Shown here in pieces: positions 22,594 to 33,500 of a stretch of 64,000 nucleotides of DNA (positions are counted from its first letter, which is position 1; each line of letters begins with the position of its first letter). A program made the translations under genes and the position numbers. This DNA comes from Golubevia sp. BC0850. Taxonomy: Eukaryota > Basidiomycota > Exobasidiomycetes > Golubeviales > Golubeviaceae. Under the pieces are notes generated by a model that saw only the letters and a program-made list of their open reading frames with translations, did not search any database and was not told where the DNA came from. The stretch is from positions 434,001-498,000 of the forward strand of contig JAAVVG010000005.1 in the NCBI GenBank assembly GCA_012976225.1, given 5' to 3'.

Positions 22594-25500
22594 ATGACTT
22601 CAATTCTCAAGAAGCCAGAGCCACCAGCAGCTGCTGCTGTTGCTGTTACAGATGGAGGAGGAGCAGCAAGAGGCGGATCATCTTCCAATACAACGACTGC
22701 CGCCACGATTGGCTCTACCAAGTCAGCTATGCCGTCAACTGAGAAAGATAAGAGGAGAATCGCTTTAAGGTCAACCAATCTGGAAATCAAAGTGAGCTCT
22801 TCTTCATCCTCATCCTCCAATTCTTCTTCTCTCATCAAAGGTCCATTCGATTCAAACCTCAAGAAGAATACAGCCTTCGTAAAGAGAGTCAGGCAAAATC
22901 TAGGAGTAGAATCAAAGGATCAATTCTTAAGAGAGATCACCAGTCTCGGTTTAGATAAGTACAGAGAGGAGATCATTGGGGCTTTGCCAGAGGGAATGTC
23001 TAGGTGTGCCAATGGAAAGGACGTGACTGCCTGCATGGAGGTGAGTCCTGTAGATCGGAAGCTGGTATAGTAGATTTTGGGTATCAAAGTCAAGTTTGAT
23101 TCTCTTGACTAGGGAAGACAAGTAGAAATGAGTGGGAGATTTAGACCTTGAAGTTAGAAGTTGCAGAGCATCACCTCGCAACCTCGAGCTATCACCCCCG
23201 AAAGATTACTGACCAAATCAACATCTCGGTTTCTCGTACTGTCCAGATCTTAACTGCTCTGCACCAGCGGTTCGGTCGAGATTTCTACTCTCCCTTGACC
23301 TCCCTTCTCTCATCCCTTCTATCGATGCCCTCTCGAACCACTCTTGCAGCCTTACCTGCCGAACAAAGAGAAAGAGATGAGCAAGCAAGGGTCAACAAGC
23401 AGAAAGTGCTCTTCAGAGTCTCTGCTGAAGCTGCCATCTTGGAGATCATCGGAGAGACAATCAAGCCGGACAAGAAAGTGGCGGTTCCGATTGTCGAAAA
23501 GGAGAAGGAGAAGGAAGAGTTCACTCCTGGCTGTGAATGGTTTTACAACAGGCTGAGAGATTTGGTGAGCTATTGGATATCTGAAGCATAGTCTAGTCTC
23601 GAGTGAGACCTGAACGATCTTTCACTCCTTCCCTCCCTCCCTTCGATGCTCTAGCTCAACGCAGATAGAGAGCACACCAACGTGCCTCTCATTCTCTATC
23701 TTCTCAAAGCTATCGGTCCAACGCTGATGGGAACTTCTTCTTCAGCCTCAGCCTCAAGTTCTGAAACTGCGACGCCAACTCCAGAGATCTCCCTTCTATC
23801 GTCTTCAGCTCAAGCTAGGTTCAGAAAAGTCTTCGAAGGTTATTGGAGCACTCTCTCTAGAAGACTAGAGAAAGAACACCAAAGACTATTGGATCAAGAC
23901 AAGAGGAATCATGAAGCCTACATCAAATCAGGAGAGATCTTCGAGGATCGTCAACAATCCTACGAGAAGTTGACCAAGAACTTCGAGAAGTTGGTAGAAT
24001 TGGGCAAGACCTTTTCTGATCTTTTAGGATTGCCAATGCCTGATCTATCCAATTCTAGTAAGAACGCTTCTATTGGATTGAACCTCAACAGCAATTCAAC
24101 AACTTTGGACAGGGACAGAGCAGAGTTAGAATTGGCTATCGCCAGTGGGAAATCGCCTTGGGAAGATGAGGATTCGAGAAGGTTCTACGAAGAGATCCCT
24201 GATCTTAAGGACATGGTACCTATGAGTCTACTTTCTAAAGGTCAAAGTACTTCCTCTCTGAAAGCTGCTATGGCGGTGCTAGGTGAAGGATGGGGAAAGG
24301 TTCATGACGAAAAGGAGAACAAGGAAGGAGAAGAAAGCTCAAAAGCTGAGACAGAGAACTCTTCAGCCGAAGATCAGCAGAATGGAACATCAACTCCGAA
24401 AGCAGAGACGAAAGATCTGGATGTCACTCCCACTGCTTCTCCTGAACTCAAGACAACTTCTCTGCCTGCTTCATCTAATCCAGAAGCGGATCCCTCTGCT
24501 GAGCCTGGAGTGGGAGAGGAAGCTATCAGTGCTGGTCCGGCAGCACAGTTAGCAGTGCTTATCGCTAGATTGCCTGAGATGTCTAACAGAACCATGATCG
24601 ATTCTGCTGCTGTCGAATTCGCGTTCTTGAATAGCAGAGCAGCTAGGAATCGTCTAGTGACTCATTTCGCTAGTATACCTAGGAACAGGAGCGATCTTAT
24701 TCCGTACTATGCTAGAATGGTAGCCGTTCTTTCTCCTTTCATGCCGGATTTAGCTGCTGGAATTGTCTCAGTTGTGAGTAGTCGAGTGGGAGAGTGGTCC
24801 AAAATGACTTAAAAACACCCGATTTGCCTTCTTCTCTAACTTCCTTGTCTCCTCTATTCTCTGCTTAAAGCTGGAAGAAGAATTCAGATACCTTCAACGC
24901 AAGCGTAATGTGGATCTGGCAGAGACCAGAGCGAAGGTGAGCTCTTGTCTCCAAGCCCTCACTCCCAGCCTCGTATCTCAATGAACCTTGCTTTTCTTCT
25001 ACTTTCTCTTCTATTCTTCCAGAACTGTCGCTTCATTTCGGAACTCATCAAATTCAGAGTCTTCCCACTTCACATGATCTACCACTGCTTGAAAGTGTGT
25101 CTCGACGACTTCTCAGGAGCGAACATCGACAATCTAGCCACTTTCCTCGAGACTTGCGGACGATTCCTTCTCCGAACCTCGGTCACTAGTGAGAGAACTC
25201 GGAGCTTGCTGGAGATGCTTCGTAGGAAGAGAGCTGCTCACAACCTCGATCATCGACAGGTCTTGGTTTTGGACAACGCTTACTATCAGTGCAATCCACC
25301 GGAGAGAAAGGCTCAAGAACTCAAGGTCAGATCTCCTATCGAGCAGTACATCAGACACCTCATCTACGATGTACTCTCGAAGCGGAACTGCGAGAAGGTG
25401 GTCAAACTACTAAGGAAACTGGATTGGAAGGACGACGAGGTCAGAAGAGTCTTGCACGCAGCTTTGACTAGAGTTTGGAGGACCAAATTCAGCAACATCT

Positions 25501-26948
25501 ATCTACTAGCTATTCTGGTCTACGAACTACAAACCTATCATCCGGAATTTACTATCGGAGTCATAGATGAGGTTTGTGAGAACATGAGAGCAGGAATGGA
25601 GAGCAACATCTTCAAGCACAATCAGAGAAGAGTCGCTACTATCAAGTACTTCGGAGAGCTTTACAACTATCGCTTGGTCAACAGCAACATGATCTTCGAC
25701 CAGCTTTGGTCTCTCGTTTCCTTCGGTCACGCTGAAGGTAGACCACTTCCAAGCAGCATTCAAGTCAGCCCGCTGGATGCTCCCGACGATTACTTCAGGA
25801 TTCGACTAGTCTGTACTCTTCTGGATACTTGTGGAATGTGCTTCGACAGAGGAGCTCAGAAGACTAGGTTGGACGATTACCTTATCTTCTTAAACCTCTA
25901 CATCAACTGCAAGGAGCTACCAATTCCAATGGACGTCGACTTCATGCTGGAAGACACCTTGGAGCAACTCAGACCTGGACTCATCTTCAGCAAGACTTTC
26001 GAAGAATCTGCTCTAGAGGTGGATGCTATGTTAGCTAGGAATCGAACAGCTCCAGCTCAGGTAGCACAGGATCAAGAAGAGGAAGATGATGAAGATGACG
26101 AGGAAGCCGGACCAAGAGGTGCCAGAGCTGAAGATGTCAACGTTTCTGATTCAGACGAGGAGGAAATGGAGAATCCAGAGGCCGTCGAAGGAGACGAGCA
26201 AGAAGAGGAGGGAGCGGGAGATGATGAGGACCTGGAAGGACTCGAGGAAGAAGATGAAGCCGAAGAGATCGATGAGGAGGAAGATGACGAGGAAGAGAGA
26301 GAAGACGAAGAAACCTCAGCGAGAGAACGTGAAAGAGAGGAGGAGCTAGCAATGAAGAAGGAAGAAGATGACGAGTTCGAGAGAGAGCTAGCCAAGATGA
26401 TGGCTGAATCTGCTGGTGGAGGAGGAGGAGGTGGTGGAAGTAGCGGAGGAGCCTCACATTCACATGTAGCTTCAAGACCGAACAAGAACATGCTGGAAGA
26501 AGGTCTTCCGTTCATTAGGAAAGCTGCTAGGCTCGAGAAGAGAGACGATCCAGGTCTAGATGGAGCGACTAGCGAAGACGATGGAGAGCACATGAAGTTT
26601 TCTCTGCTATCTAAAAAAGGAAACAAGCATCAGGTGAGTTATCTCTTGAACAGAAAAGAGCGCTTACCGAACTTGCGTCTCTAAAGGCTTCGACTGACCA
26701 TCTTGTGCGTCCCTCTCTTTCCGCTAAAGACTCACGACGTAAGGGTTCCGCTCAATTCTGCTATCGCGATCAGTACCAGGTCTGGACAGCTACGTGATCA
26801 AGCTGAACGACGTCAGTTGAAGGAGCTCGTTCTCTCTTACGATGAAATTAGAGAAGGAAGGGAAGACGCCGAGGACAGAAGAGAGCTCGAAAGAAGCTTG
26901 GCTCAAAGCGGCTTCAGAATCAACTTCAAGAATAACCACAATGGCTGA
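22594..26948 (+). CDS. UPF2: Nonsense-mediated decay factor UPF2 (NMD2)
   Basis: Scaffold of the NMD surveillance complex, bridging UPF1 and UPF3. Exons 22594-23040, 23247-23564, 23655-24773, 24871-24936, 25023-26633 and 26730-26948 sum to 3780 nt (1259 aa), all joining in phase 0. MIF4G-type domains are recognisable: first from FVKRVRQNLG through ILTALHQRFG, then ARFRKVFEGYW-containing linker, a second from LPEMSNRTMIDSAAVEFAFL, and a third from FRVFPLHMIYHCLKVCLDD through LDTCGMCFDRGAQKTRLDDY. An Asp/Glu-rich tract follows (about 26070-26340), as in other UPF2 proteins, then the C-terminal UPF1-binding segment ending in basic residues. The start is the first ATG in frame; a further 5' exon cannot be excluded. 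Identification is firm. Confidence 0.93.
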
Positions 26949-27475
26949 GAGAAGAGACGGATTTTTTGTCACTTTACCTCTTTCACTTACGGATTTCAGA
27001 CTATTGGATCTTCGACCTGTTCAGATCTTTCCTCTGTCGCCGTTCAGCCCTCGACTTCTGACGGAAATAAGGTTTTTGAGTTGCTCTCAGATATTTTCTA
27101 ATGAATTGCTTCGACGTTCCATTTCAACTCATGTAGAACATCAAAAGACATGACCTTCAAATGACAATTTACGACCTTGTTCTACTGTCAAAAAGAGTGA
27201 TGTGATGATTATCGTAACAAAAATTGAGAGTGGAAAATCATCTTAAATGTCGGTCTGAGTGCTAGAAAAACCTGACCTTCATTCCCTCCCTGATCCGAAC
27301 CTTCTGATCCGCATTCTTCCTGTTTGGATCCTCCTCGATTAGACCTCTCCAGCTTAGATGAACCCCAAATTCGACTCTCCCTCCCCTTCTCCTCCGTCGA
27401 GCCAATGACAGCAACTGGAACAAAAGACGTAAACAGGGAGGACGGAGTCAGTGATCACTCAAACCCTTGTTTACT
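26949..27475. other. convergent 3' intergenic region, UPF2 / Moco sulfurase
   Basis: 527 bp between convergent gene ends. AT-rich stretches around 27070-27240 suit transcript termination from both sides. No gene is recognised here. Confidence 0.5.
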
Positions 27476-30232
27476 TCAGCGTGTCGATTGCATCTCTAGC
27501 TCTAAACTCACAGTTTCTGGCTTTTTCTCCCCACTTTTGGGATCCAGAGCGACCATCTCGCATCGCCTGCAAGGAGCTAGAACCCCAAATAGATTCGGAC
27601 CAATTGCGAAACGGGTGAAGCTATCTTCTGGTAAAGGTAGATGAGAAGACTTTTGAGGAGGAGCACTTTGCACTAGATGTCTTGATTCTTCGTTTTGGCT
27701 ACCGATGATCAGGTTCCCTCGAAACCTTGAGCCCACATTTTCAAGTTCCTCTTTTTCTGTTGCGTGTTCTTGAATCTTCGGGCTCTCGCCTTTCTCCTCT
27801 CTGTCTTCTTCTATCCAATCCTTGACTGACCTGATGCTCTCCTGAGTCAACAGCAGGAAGGGGCTTTCGTTGGAGAGAGAGATAGGAACGGGCTGCTCGT
27901 CTTGGGCGATTGGTAATTTGGAGAATCTGGAAGTTGAAGATGGCATCCGAGCAAGGGTGCATGCGACTCCTAAGAACCGAGAGAAGAATTCTCGTAGATC
28001 CCGTCTCTCTATCAAGACTGGAGAGACCTTGTCTTCGCAGACTCGAGCTTTTTGAATCCATTGGTCCTCGATTTCCTGTCCTTCGGTCATTCCCACCTCG
28101 ATCTTCCAGCTCCATTCATTTTCTCTCCAGGTCTCTTTCGTTCTATCGTCTAGGTTGAGGGAGATGGACAGAATGTTCTTCTCAAGGTCTAGAGAAGGAT
28201 GAATCAAAGCCATCTTTGGATGTTTCTTTTGAGAGAGAACTTTGACTTTTCCGCCCTCCGATTCTAGAGAAACCAAGCACCACTCCCTATCGAATTTAAG
28301 ACCTCTAGAAGTCAATTCCCATGAACGATGTTCAGGTATCCTTTGTCCAGAAGCCGACTTGATGGGATAGATGATGAGGGCTACAAGATTCGTTTCTTGA
28401 TCTTGAGACTTCGTTGTCGTCTTGCTATTGGTGAGAAAACCTTTGAGGTCTGGAAGAACGAAGAACCGTTCGATGAAAGCTATGAACCTGTCAACGTCGT
28501 CCGTCGTATTCCAACAGCTAAGACTGACTCGAAGTGAACTGGTTGGACCTTCAGTTTCGGATTCTTCTTCTCCTTCTCCATTGCATCCAACTCCTGTTTC
28601 CCAAAGGCTTTTGATCCTGTCTGAGGTAACTTCCAAATGAGACTGGATGACTCCAGCATTGCAGTGTCTACCTGATCTCAAATGAATGTTCGAGAGTGTA
28701 GCGAGGCGAGATGTCGTCGAAGGAGGAATGACCTGAGTTGAAGTTCCGACGAGATTGAACATCAGAATTGGACCTTGGTCATCTTCTTCAGATTGCTCAT
28801 CTAGATCTTGAGTCCAGTTCCTTGCGTCCTGACTGCGAGAGTAAACCAAGACCACTCTTTCTCCGTTTCCATGTTTAATCATCGACATCTTGCAGAACAA
28901 TCGTCTAGTCAACTCTTTAACGTAGCTCTTTCTTAGCTTCCAATCACCAAATAATCTGTCGAAGACACTTAAAGCGCTAGAGATTGCGATAATAGATTGA
29001 GTGTTTGGAGAACCATCTTCCATTCTTTTGCTCAACTCTTCCGATGGCTGCTTCCAAACTTCCAATCCTCCATTCACTTCTTCCAAGACTTGAGCATCTA
29101 GGGTTCCTCCGCCAAAGTAGCTTTTTCTATCTAGTAAACCTTTACAGTGGAGAGATCTTTTAACCAGCAGTCCACCTAAACCAGTCGGTAATCCAAAGAT
29201 CTTTGGGAAAGAGAAGGCGATCATCTCTGGAGCGCCTGAATACTGGCAGCTGGAAAGATCAAAATTGGAAGCGGAAGAGAGGTAGGAAGAGGCGTCCAGT
29301 AGAATATGAAATCTAGAGAGTGATCCTTTCTTCCGAGAGTCCATCAGCTTGTCCAGAAAGCGTCGAGATCGAAACCCAGTTGCGTTGCATTGAAGAGGTA
29401 AAGCTATCAGATTTGGACCCATATCCTTAGCTGAACTGCTGTCCTCAACGTGTTTTAAGATTTCTTCTTCTGACATTGCGAAACAGCTCGAAGCTGCCAT
29501 GTGTCGTTTGCTTGGAGTGGAACTTGTGACCACCTCTCGAAGAGCTACTAGAGAAGTGTGAGCTTCAATGGTATGAATGTAGGATCCAGATTCTCCAGAT
29601 ACAGAAGAAGAAGAAGATGCAGATTGCTGAGATTGAGGTGGAAGAGAGCAACTTGACGGTTTGAAGGAAGTCGAAGAATCAGGAGAGTCCTCCTCCGAAA
29701 CTGCATCGGATCCGTTCGCTCGCTGTTTGGAACCACTTGAAAAGTTGAAACATTCAGCTGCGAGCTTCAAAGAGGCGGTGGCACCACTAGTGAAGATGAT
29801 TTCCCATCCTAGATCTTCTTCTTCATCTTGATCCGCTCTTTGCTTTCCGTTTCCATTCCTCCTGTCCCGATTAGGTTCCGGGAATCGATTGACACCGAAT
29901 ATCTCTTTGCAGACTCTCTTCCTGACTTCCTCGATCCGATTTGCAGCCAATCTTGCAGAGGGATTGGCAGAATGAGGATTTCCGAAGAGATTCTTTTCCA
30001 TCTCTTTGCACTGCTCTTGAAGAAGTGACCTTGGAACGGGAGGAGAACCAGCTGAATCTAGATAAAGAGTTGGCTGTCCGGATAGGTAGAGAGAGGGTAA
30101 CTCTGCTTGTCGAAGAGTTTCAACGTAGGATGAGATATCGGACATGCATGACGGACGACCAGTGATCGTGGGATTGCTGTTGAGGTTGAGTGCCTTCTTC
30201 CTTGGATCGCTTGTAGTCCGAGCTACTGGCAT
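27476..30232 (-). CDS. Molybdenum cofactor sulfurase (HxB/MOCOS type)
   Basis: Uses PLP to move sulfur from L-cysteine onto the molybdenum cofactor, activating xanthine dehydrogenase and aldehyde oxidase. One uninterrupted 918-codon frame, unusual in this intron-rich window. N-terminal class-V aminotransferase-like (NifS) domain: LYLDSAGSPPVPRSLL, GNPHSANPSA, WEIIFTSGATASLKLAAE and the PLP lysine in FSFPKIFGLPTGLGGLLV (about residue 343). The persulfide cysteine sits in IHLRSGRHCNAG (about residue 524). The C-terminal MOSC domain starts around LVALIIYPIKSASGQ and includes EWCLVSL and FRGNLIIG. Typical length is 780-900, so 918 is full length. It diverges from xanthine dehydrogenase, its main client, which strongly supports the assignment. 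Confidence 0.95.
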   Translation of the reverse strand: MPVARTTSDPRKKALNLNSNPTITGRPSCMSDISSYVETLRQAELPSLYLSGQPTLYLDSAGSPPVPRSLLQEQCKEMEKNLFGNPHSANPSARLAANRIEEVRKRVCKEIFGVNRFPEPNRDRRNGNGKQRADQDEEEDLGWEIIFTSGATASLKLAAECFNFSSGSKQRANGSDAVSEEDSPDSSTSFKPSSCSLPPQSQQSASSSSSVSGESGSYIHTIEAHTSLVALREVVTSSTPSKRHMAASSCFAMSEEEILKHVEDSSSAKDMGPNLIALPLQCNATGFRSRRFLDKLMDSRKKGSLSRFHILLDASSYLSSASNFDLSSCQYSGAPEMIAFSFPKIFGLPTGLGGLLVKRSLHCKGLLDRKSYFGGGTLDAQVLEEVNGGLEVWKQPSEELSKRMEDGSPNTQSIIAISSALSVFDRLFGDWKLRKSYVKELTRRLFCKMSMIKHGNGERVVLVYSRSQDARNWTQDLDEQSEEDDQGPILMFNLVGTSTQVIPPSTTSRLATLSNIHLRSGRHCNAGVIQSHLEVTSDRIKSLWETGVGCNGEGEEESETEGPTSSLRVSLSCWNTTDDVDRFIAFIERFFVLPDLKGFLTNSKTTTKSQDQETNLVALIIYPIKSASGQRIPEHRSWELTSRGLKFDREWCLVSLESEGGKVKVLSQKKHPKMALIHPSLDLEKNILSISLNLDDRTKETWRENEWSWKIEVGMTEGQEIEDQWIQKARVCEDKVSPVLIERRDLREFFSRFLGVACTLARMPSSTSRFSKLPIAQDEQPVPISLSNESPFLLLTQESIRSVKDWIEEDREEKGESPKIQEHATEKEELENVGSRFRGNLIIGSQNEESRHLVQSAPPQKSSHLPLPEDSFTRFAIGPNLFGVLAPCRRCEMVALDPKSGEKKPETVSLELEMQSTR

Positions 30233-30575
30233 AGAGAGGAGTTAGTTCGGCTGCGATGGAAGAAGATGAGTAATTCAGCAAGCTGGATTGGGTGAAGAGA
30301 CGAGATGGGTCATGAGACCTGTGGATCCTTTTCATCCTTATACCAATGTTTTACTCACTCGATAGCCAAAGAGCACGAATGGAAATGTTGGATTAGGATG
30401 CTTTCTGATTCTCGAAGAGAAGAAGGAAGGAAGAAAAGGAAGGACAAAAGGATTTGAGATGGGAATAGATAAGCTTATCATCAGGGACCGAGCGTGCGCT
30501 GGAGGTCTTTTGACTCTTTTCTTCATTCCTGTTTCCTCCCAACACCATCATCAGTTCAATCATAAATTTCAAACA
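30233..30575. promoter_or_regulatory. bidirectional promoter of Moco sulfurase and xanthine dehydrogenase
   Basis: 343 bp between divergent start codons. At 30468-30479 lies GATAAGCTTATC, a perfect 12-bp palindrome that reads as two inverted HGATAR sites (AGATAAG on one strand, TGATAAG on the other). It is 97 bp upstream of the dehydrogenase ATG. In Aspergillus and Neurospora such sites bind the nitrogen-control GATA factors AreA/NIT2. Regulation is inferred from the motif and the gene functions. Confidence 0.6.
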
Positions 30576-33500
30576 ATGACTGTAGATGATACAGTCTTCC
30601 TACCACCTTCCTTTCAGCAGTCCAAACCGTCTAAGTTGACCTTCATTCTCAATCGGACGAAAGTCAGCCTGACCTCTCAAGATGCAGATTTAGACGTAAC
30701 TCTATTGGACTTCCTCCGCTCCAATGGCTTCAATGGTACAAAGTTGGGCTGTAATGAGGGAGGATGTGGTGCATGCACTGTCTCAATAGGCAGATGGAGA
30801 AGACTTGATTCTCCAAACAGTGCAGAAGGAACTCCTTACGAGTACAAGTCAGTTAATGCATGCCTTCTACCACTGATCAGCCTTCACGGTGCTCATGTCA
30901 TCACAGTAGAAGGTATTGGAAACTCTCTCAATCCACATCCTGTGCAAGAAAGGATGGCTAAGCTATTTGGAAGTCAATGTGGCTTCTGCTCCCCAGGTTT
31001 CGTCATGTCACTTTACTCGACCCTTCGATCTAACTCTCACTCATCTTCTCTCTCAGAGAAGGAGCTTGAGTCTAGTCTAGATGGCAACTTGTGCCGATGT
31101 ACTGGTACGTTTAGAGAGAGTTAGATTTCAGGAATCTCTTTATGGATTCGTCCGTTCGGTCTTTTCCGCTTCTCGTCATTTGTCTTTTTCTAATCCTTCT
31201 TTGTCTCTCTTCTCTGATTCCTCGTACACAGGTTATCGACCGATCCTAGAAGCAGCGAAGACTTTTGCGTTCGACAAAAATCATCACAGCGGAACGGATT
31301 CTTCTGGCTCGGATTCTCCTCCTACCTCTAACCCTGATTCCGTGCCAAAGACTCCAATGGACGAACCAGCAATAATTCTAGACGCCAAACAGATCGAAAA
31401 GGAGGATTCGGAAACCAAAGAGCTCTTGGCTTCGACCATCTCTTGTCCAAAAGGGAAGGATTGCTGCAAGAACAACCCAGGAAGCTCTACTTCTAGCTGT
31501 TCAACCGAGAGGACTGCTCCCGATCCAGTGGCCCTTGGATTCAAACCGTACGATCCTGCAACCTACGAAGAGCTCATCTTCCCTCCTTTCCTAGCCAAGC
31601 AAAAGCTGGACTTCGACTCTCAAGACCTTTGCTTCGTTGGAAACCCTGGAACTGTCTCGAGGCCCACCCTTGCTGGAGCCTGGGGGTCTACCGTAGAAGA
31701 AGAGAATGAAGAACAGTTAGAGAAAACGAGCAAGAGCAACATTTGGCTGAGGCCAGGTTCTTTGGCGTCGTTGATCGAGATCATCTCTTTCTACGACTCA
31801 CTTCCAAAGAATTCTTCTCTGAACCTACGCTCCGGAAACACCGAGGCCGGAATAGAGCACAAATTCAAGCATTCAAGATGGGACGTCAATGTCTTCGTCT
31901 CAGCTCATCTCTGCTCTTTGGGTGGGATTTCGGTAGAAAAGAAGGAATTGACAATCGGAGCCAACTACCCTTTGAACGACATCGCAGCCACTTTAAGACT
32001 TCAATTAGAGAAAGGATCTCACGAAAACTATGAAGGTCAAGTCTACAACTCCATTCTATCAGGCCTATCCCATTTCGCTTCCAATCAGATTCGTAACGTC
32101 TCGACTCTTGGAGGGAACGTGAGGTGAGCTTCAAGCCCCCTTGACCTTCTTGTCTCTCCGCTCCGGATGCTTACCTTCTATTTCCCCCACTTCTTCCCCT
32201 TCCCTTTTTCACAGGACTGCTTCTCCTATCTCGGACCTCAATCCAGTCTGGGTGGCTCTTGGAGCGAGAGCTGTCTACGTTGACGTCGAAGACGTACACT
32301 CACAGGAGAAGGACGACTCCCAGATTCTAGCGAACCACCAGAAGTCAATTCCATTCACAGAGTTCTTCACTGGCTATCGCAGAACGGCTCTTCCAAGCAC
32401 CGGGATCTTGACCAAGATCGTGGTACCTCTGGAGCTGGAAGACGGAACGGATTCAACACTCAAGGAACAGGGATGGACGGAGAAGAGCTTCACTCGCAGC
32501 TACAAGCAAGCCAAGAGAAAGGATGATGACATCGCTATCGTCAACTGCTGCTTGAACGTAACGCTCTCGATCCCTCCTGCTTCAACTGCGTCTTCACCTC
32601 TGGTCTCCAAAGCTTCTCTAGTCTACGGCGGAATGGCTCCAACAACGACTTCAGCTTTCAAGACTGAGAAATTCCTGGTCGGAAAACCATTCTTCTCTCA
32701 AGCGACTCTTTCTCAAGCCATAGACTGCATCGGCGAGGATTTCCCTCTGCCTTACTCGGTTCCTGGTGGGATGGCAACGTATCGCAGAACTCTCGCGATG
32801 GGTTTCTTTTGCAGATTCTTCTCTCAAGTGAGAGACGCTTTCCAGTGGAAGTTTGGTGGTAACGATCTTCTGGAAGGAGAGAAGTCTGCTCTAGCCAGAG
32901 TCGAGGAAATTGGTAGATCAGAGCTTCACAGACCTGTCACTAGAGCCGCTCAAGATCTGGAGGACGTTGACGTTGACTTCAGAAGTTCCAAGAAGACTAA
33001 AGGATCGTCTGGGGAATCAGTTCCTCATCTCTCCGCCTTGAAGCAGTGCACTGGAGAAGCTCAGTACTTGGACGACATTCCACACTATCCTACAGAGCTC
33101 TATGGAGCCATAGTCTTTTCTACCAAACCTCACGCCAAGCTCGTCTCTGTAGACCCTTCTGAGGCTCTACGTCTTCCTGGAGTGACTCATTTCGTAGACA
33201 TCGACGACATTCCCGAGGGCGGTTCGAATGTCTGGTGTCCGGTAAGTGAGGACTGTTTGAATTTCGATTTGTCATGTCACTGAGGTTTCTCCTTCTTCTC
33301 TCTCTTTTCCGATTTTGACAGCCTGCTATGGACGACGTGTTCTTCGCAGACAAGGAAGTCCACACTGTCGGTCAAATTATCGGTGTAGTCTTAGCGGACA
33401 CAAAAGTTCGAGCTCAAGCTGGAGCAAGAGCCGTCAGAATTCAATACGAAGAGCTTCCCTACATCTTGACGATTGGCGAAGCTATCGAACAAGAGAGCTT

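Noticed and set aside
26072-26626. Minus-strand Ser-rich 184-codon frame
   Set aside because: It is the antisense shadow of the acidic tract of UPF2.
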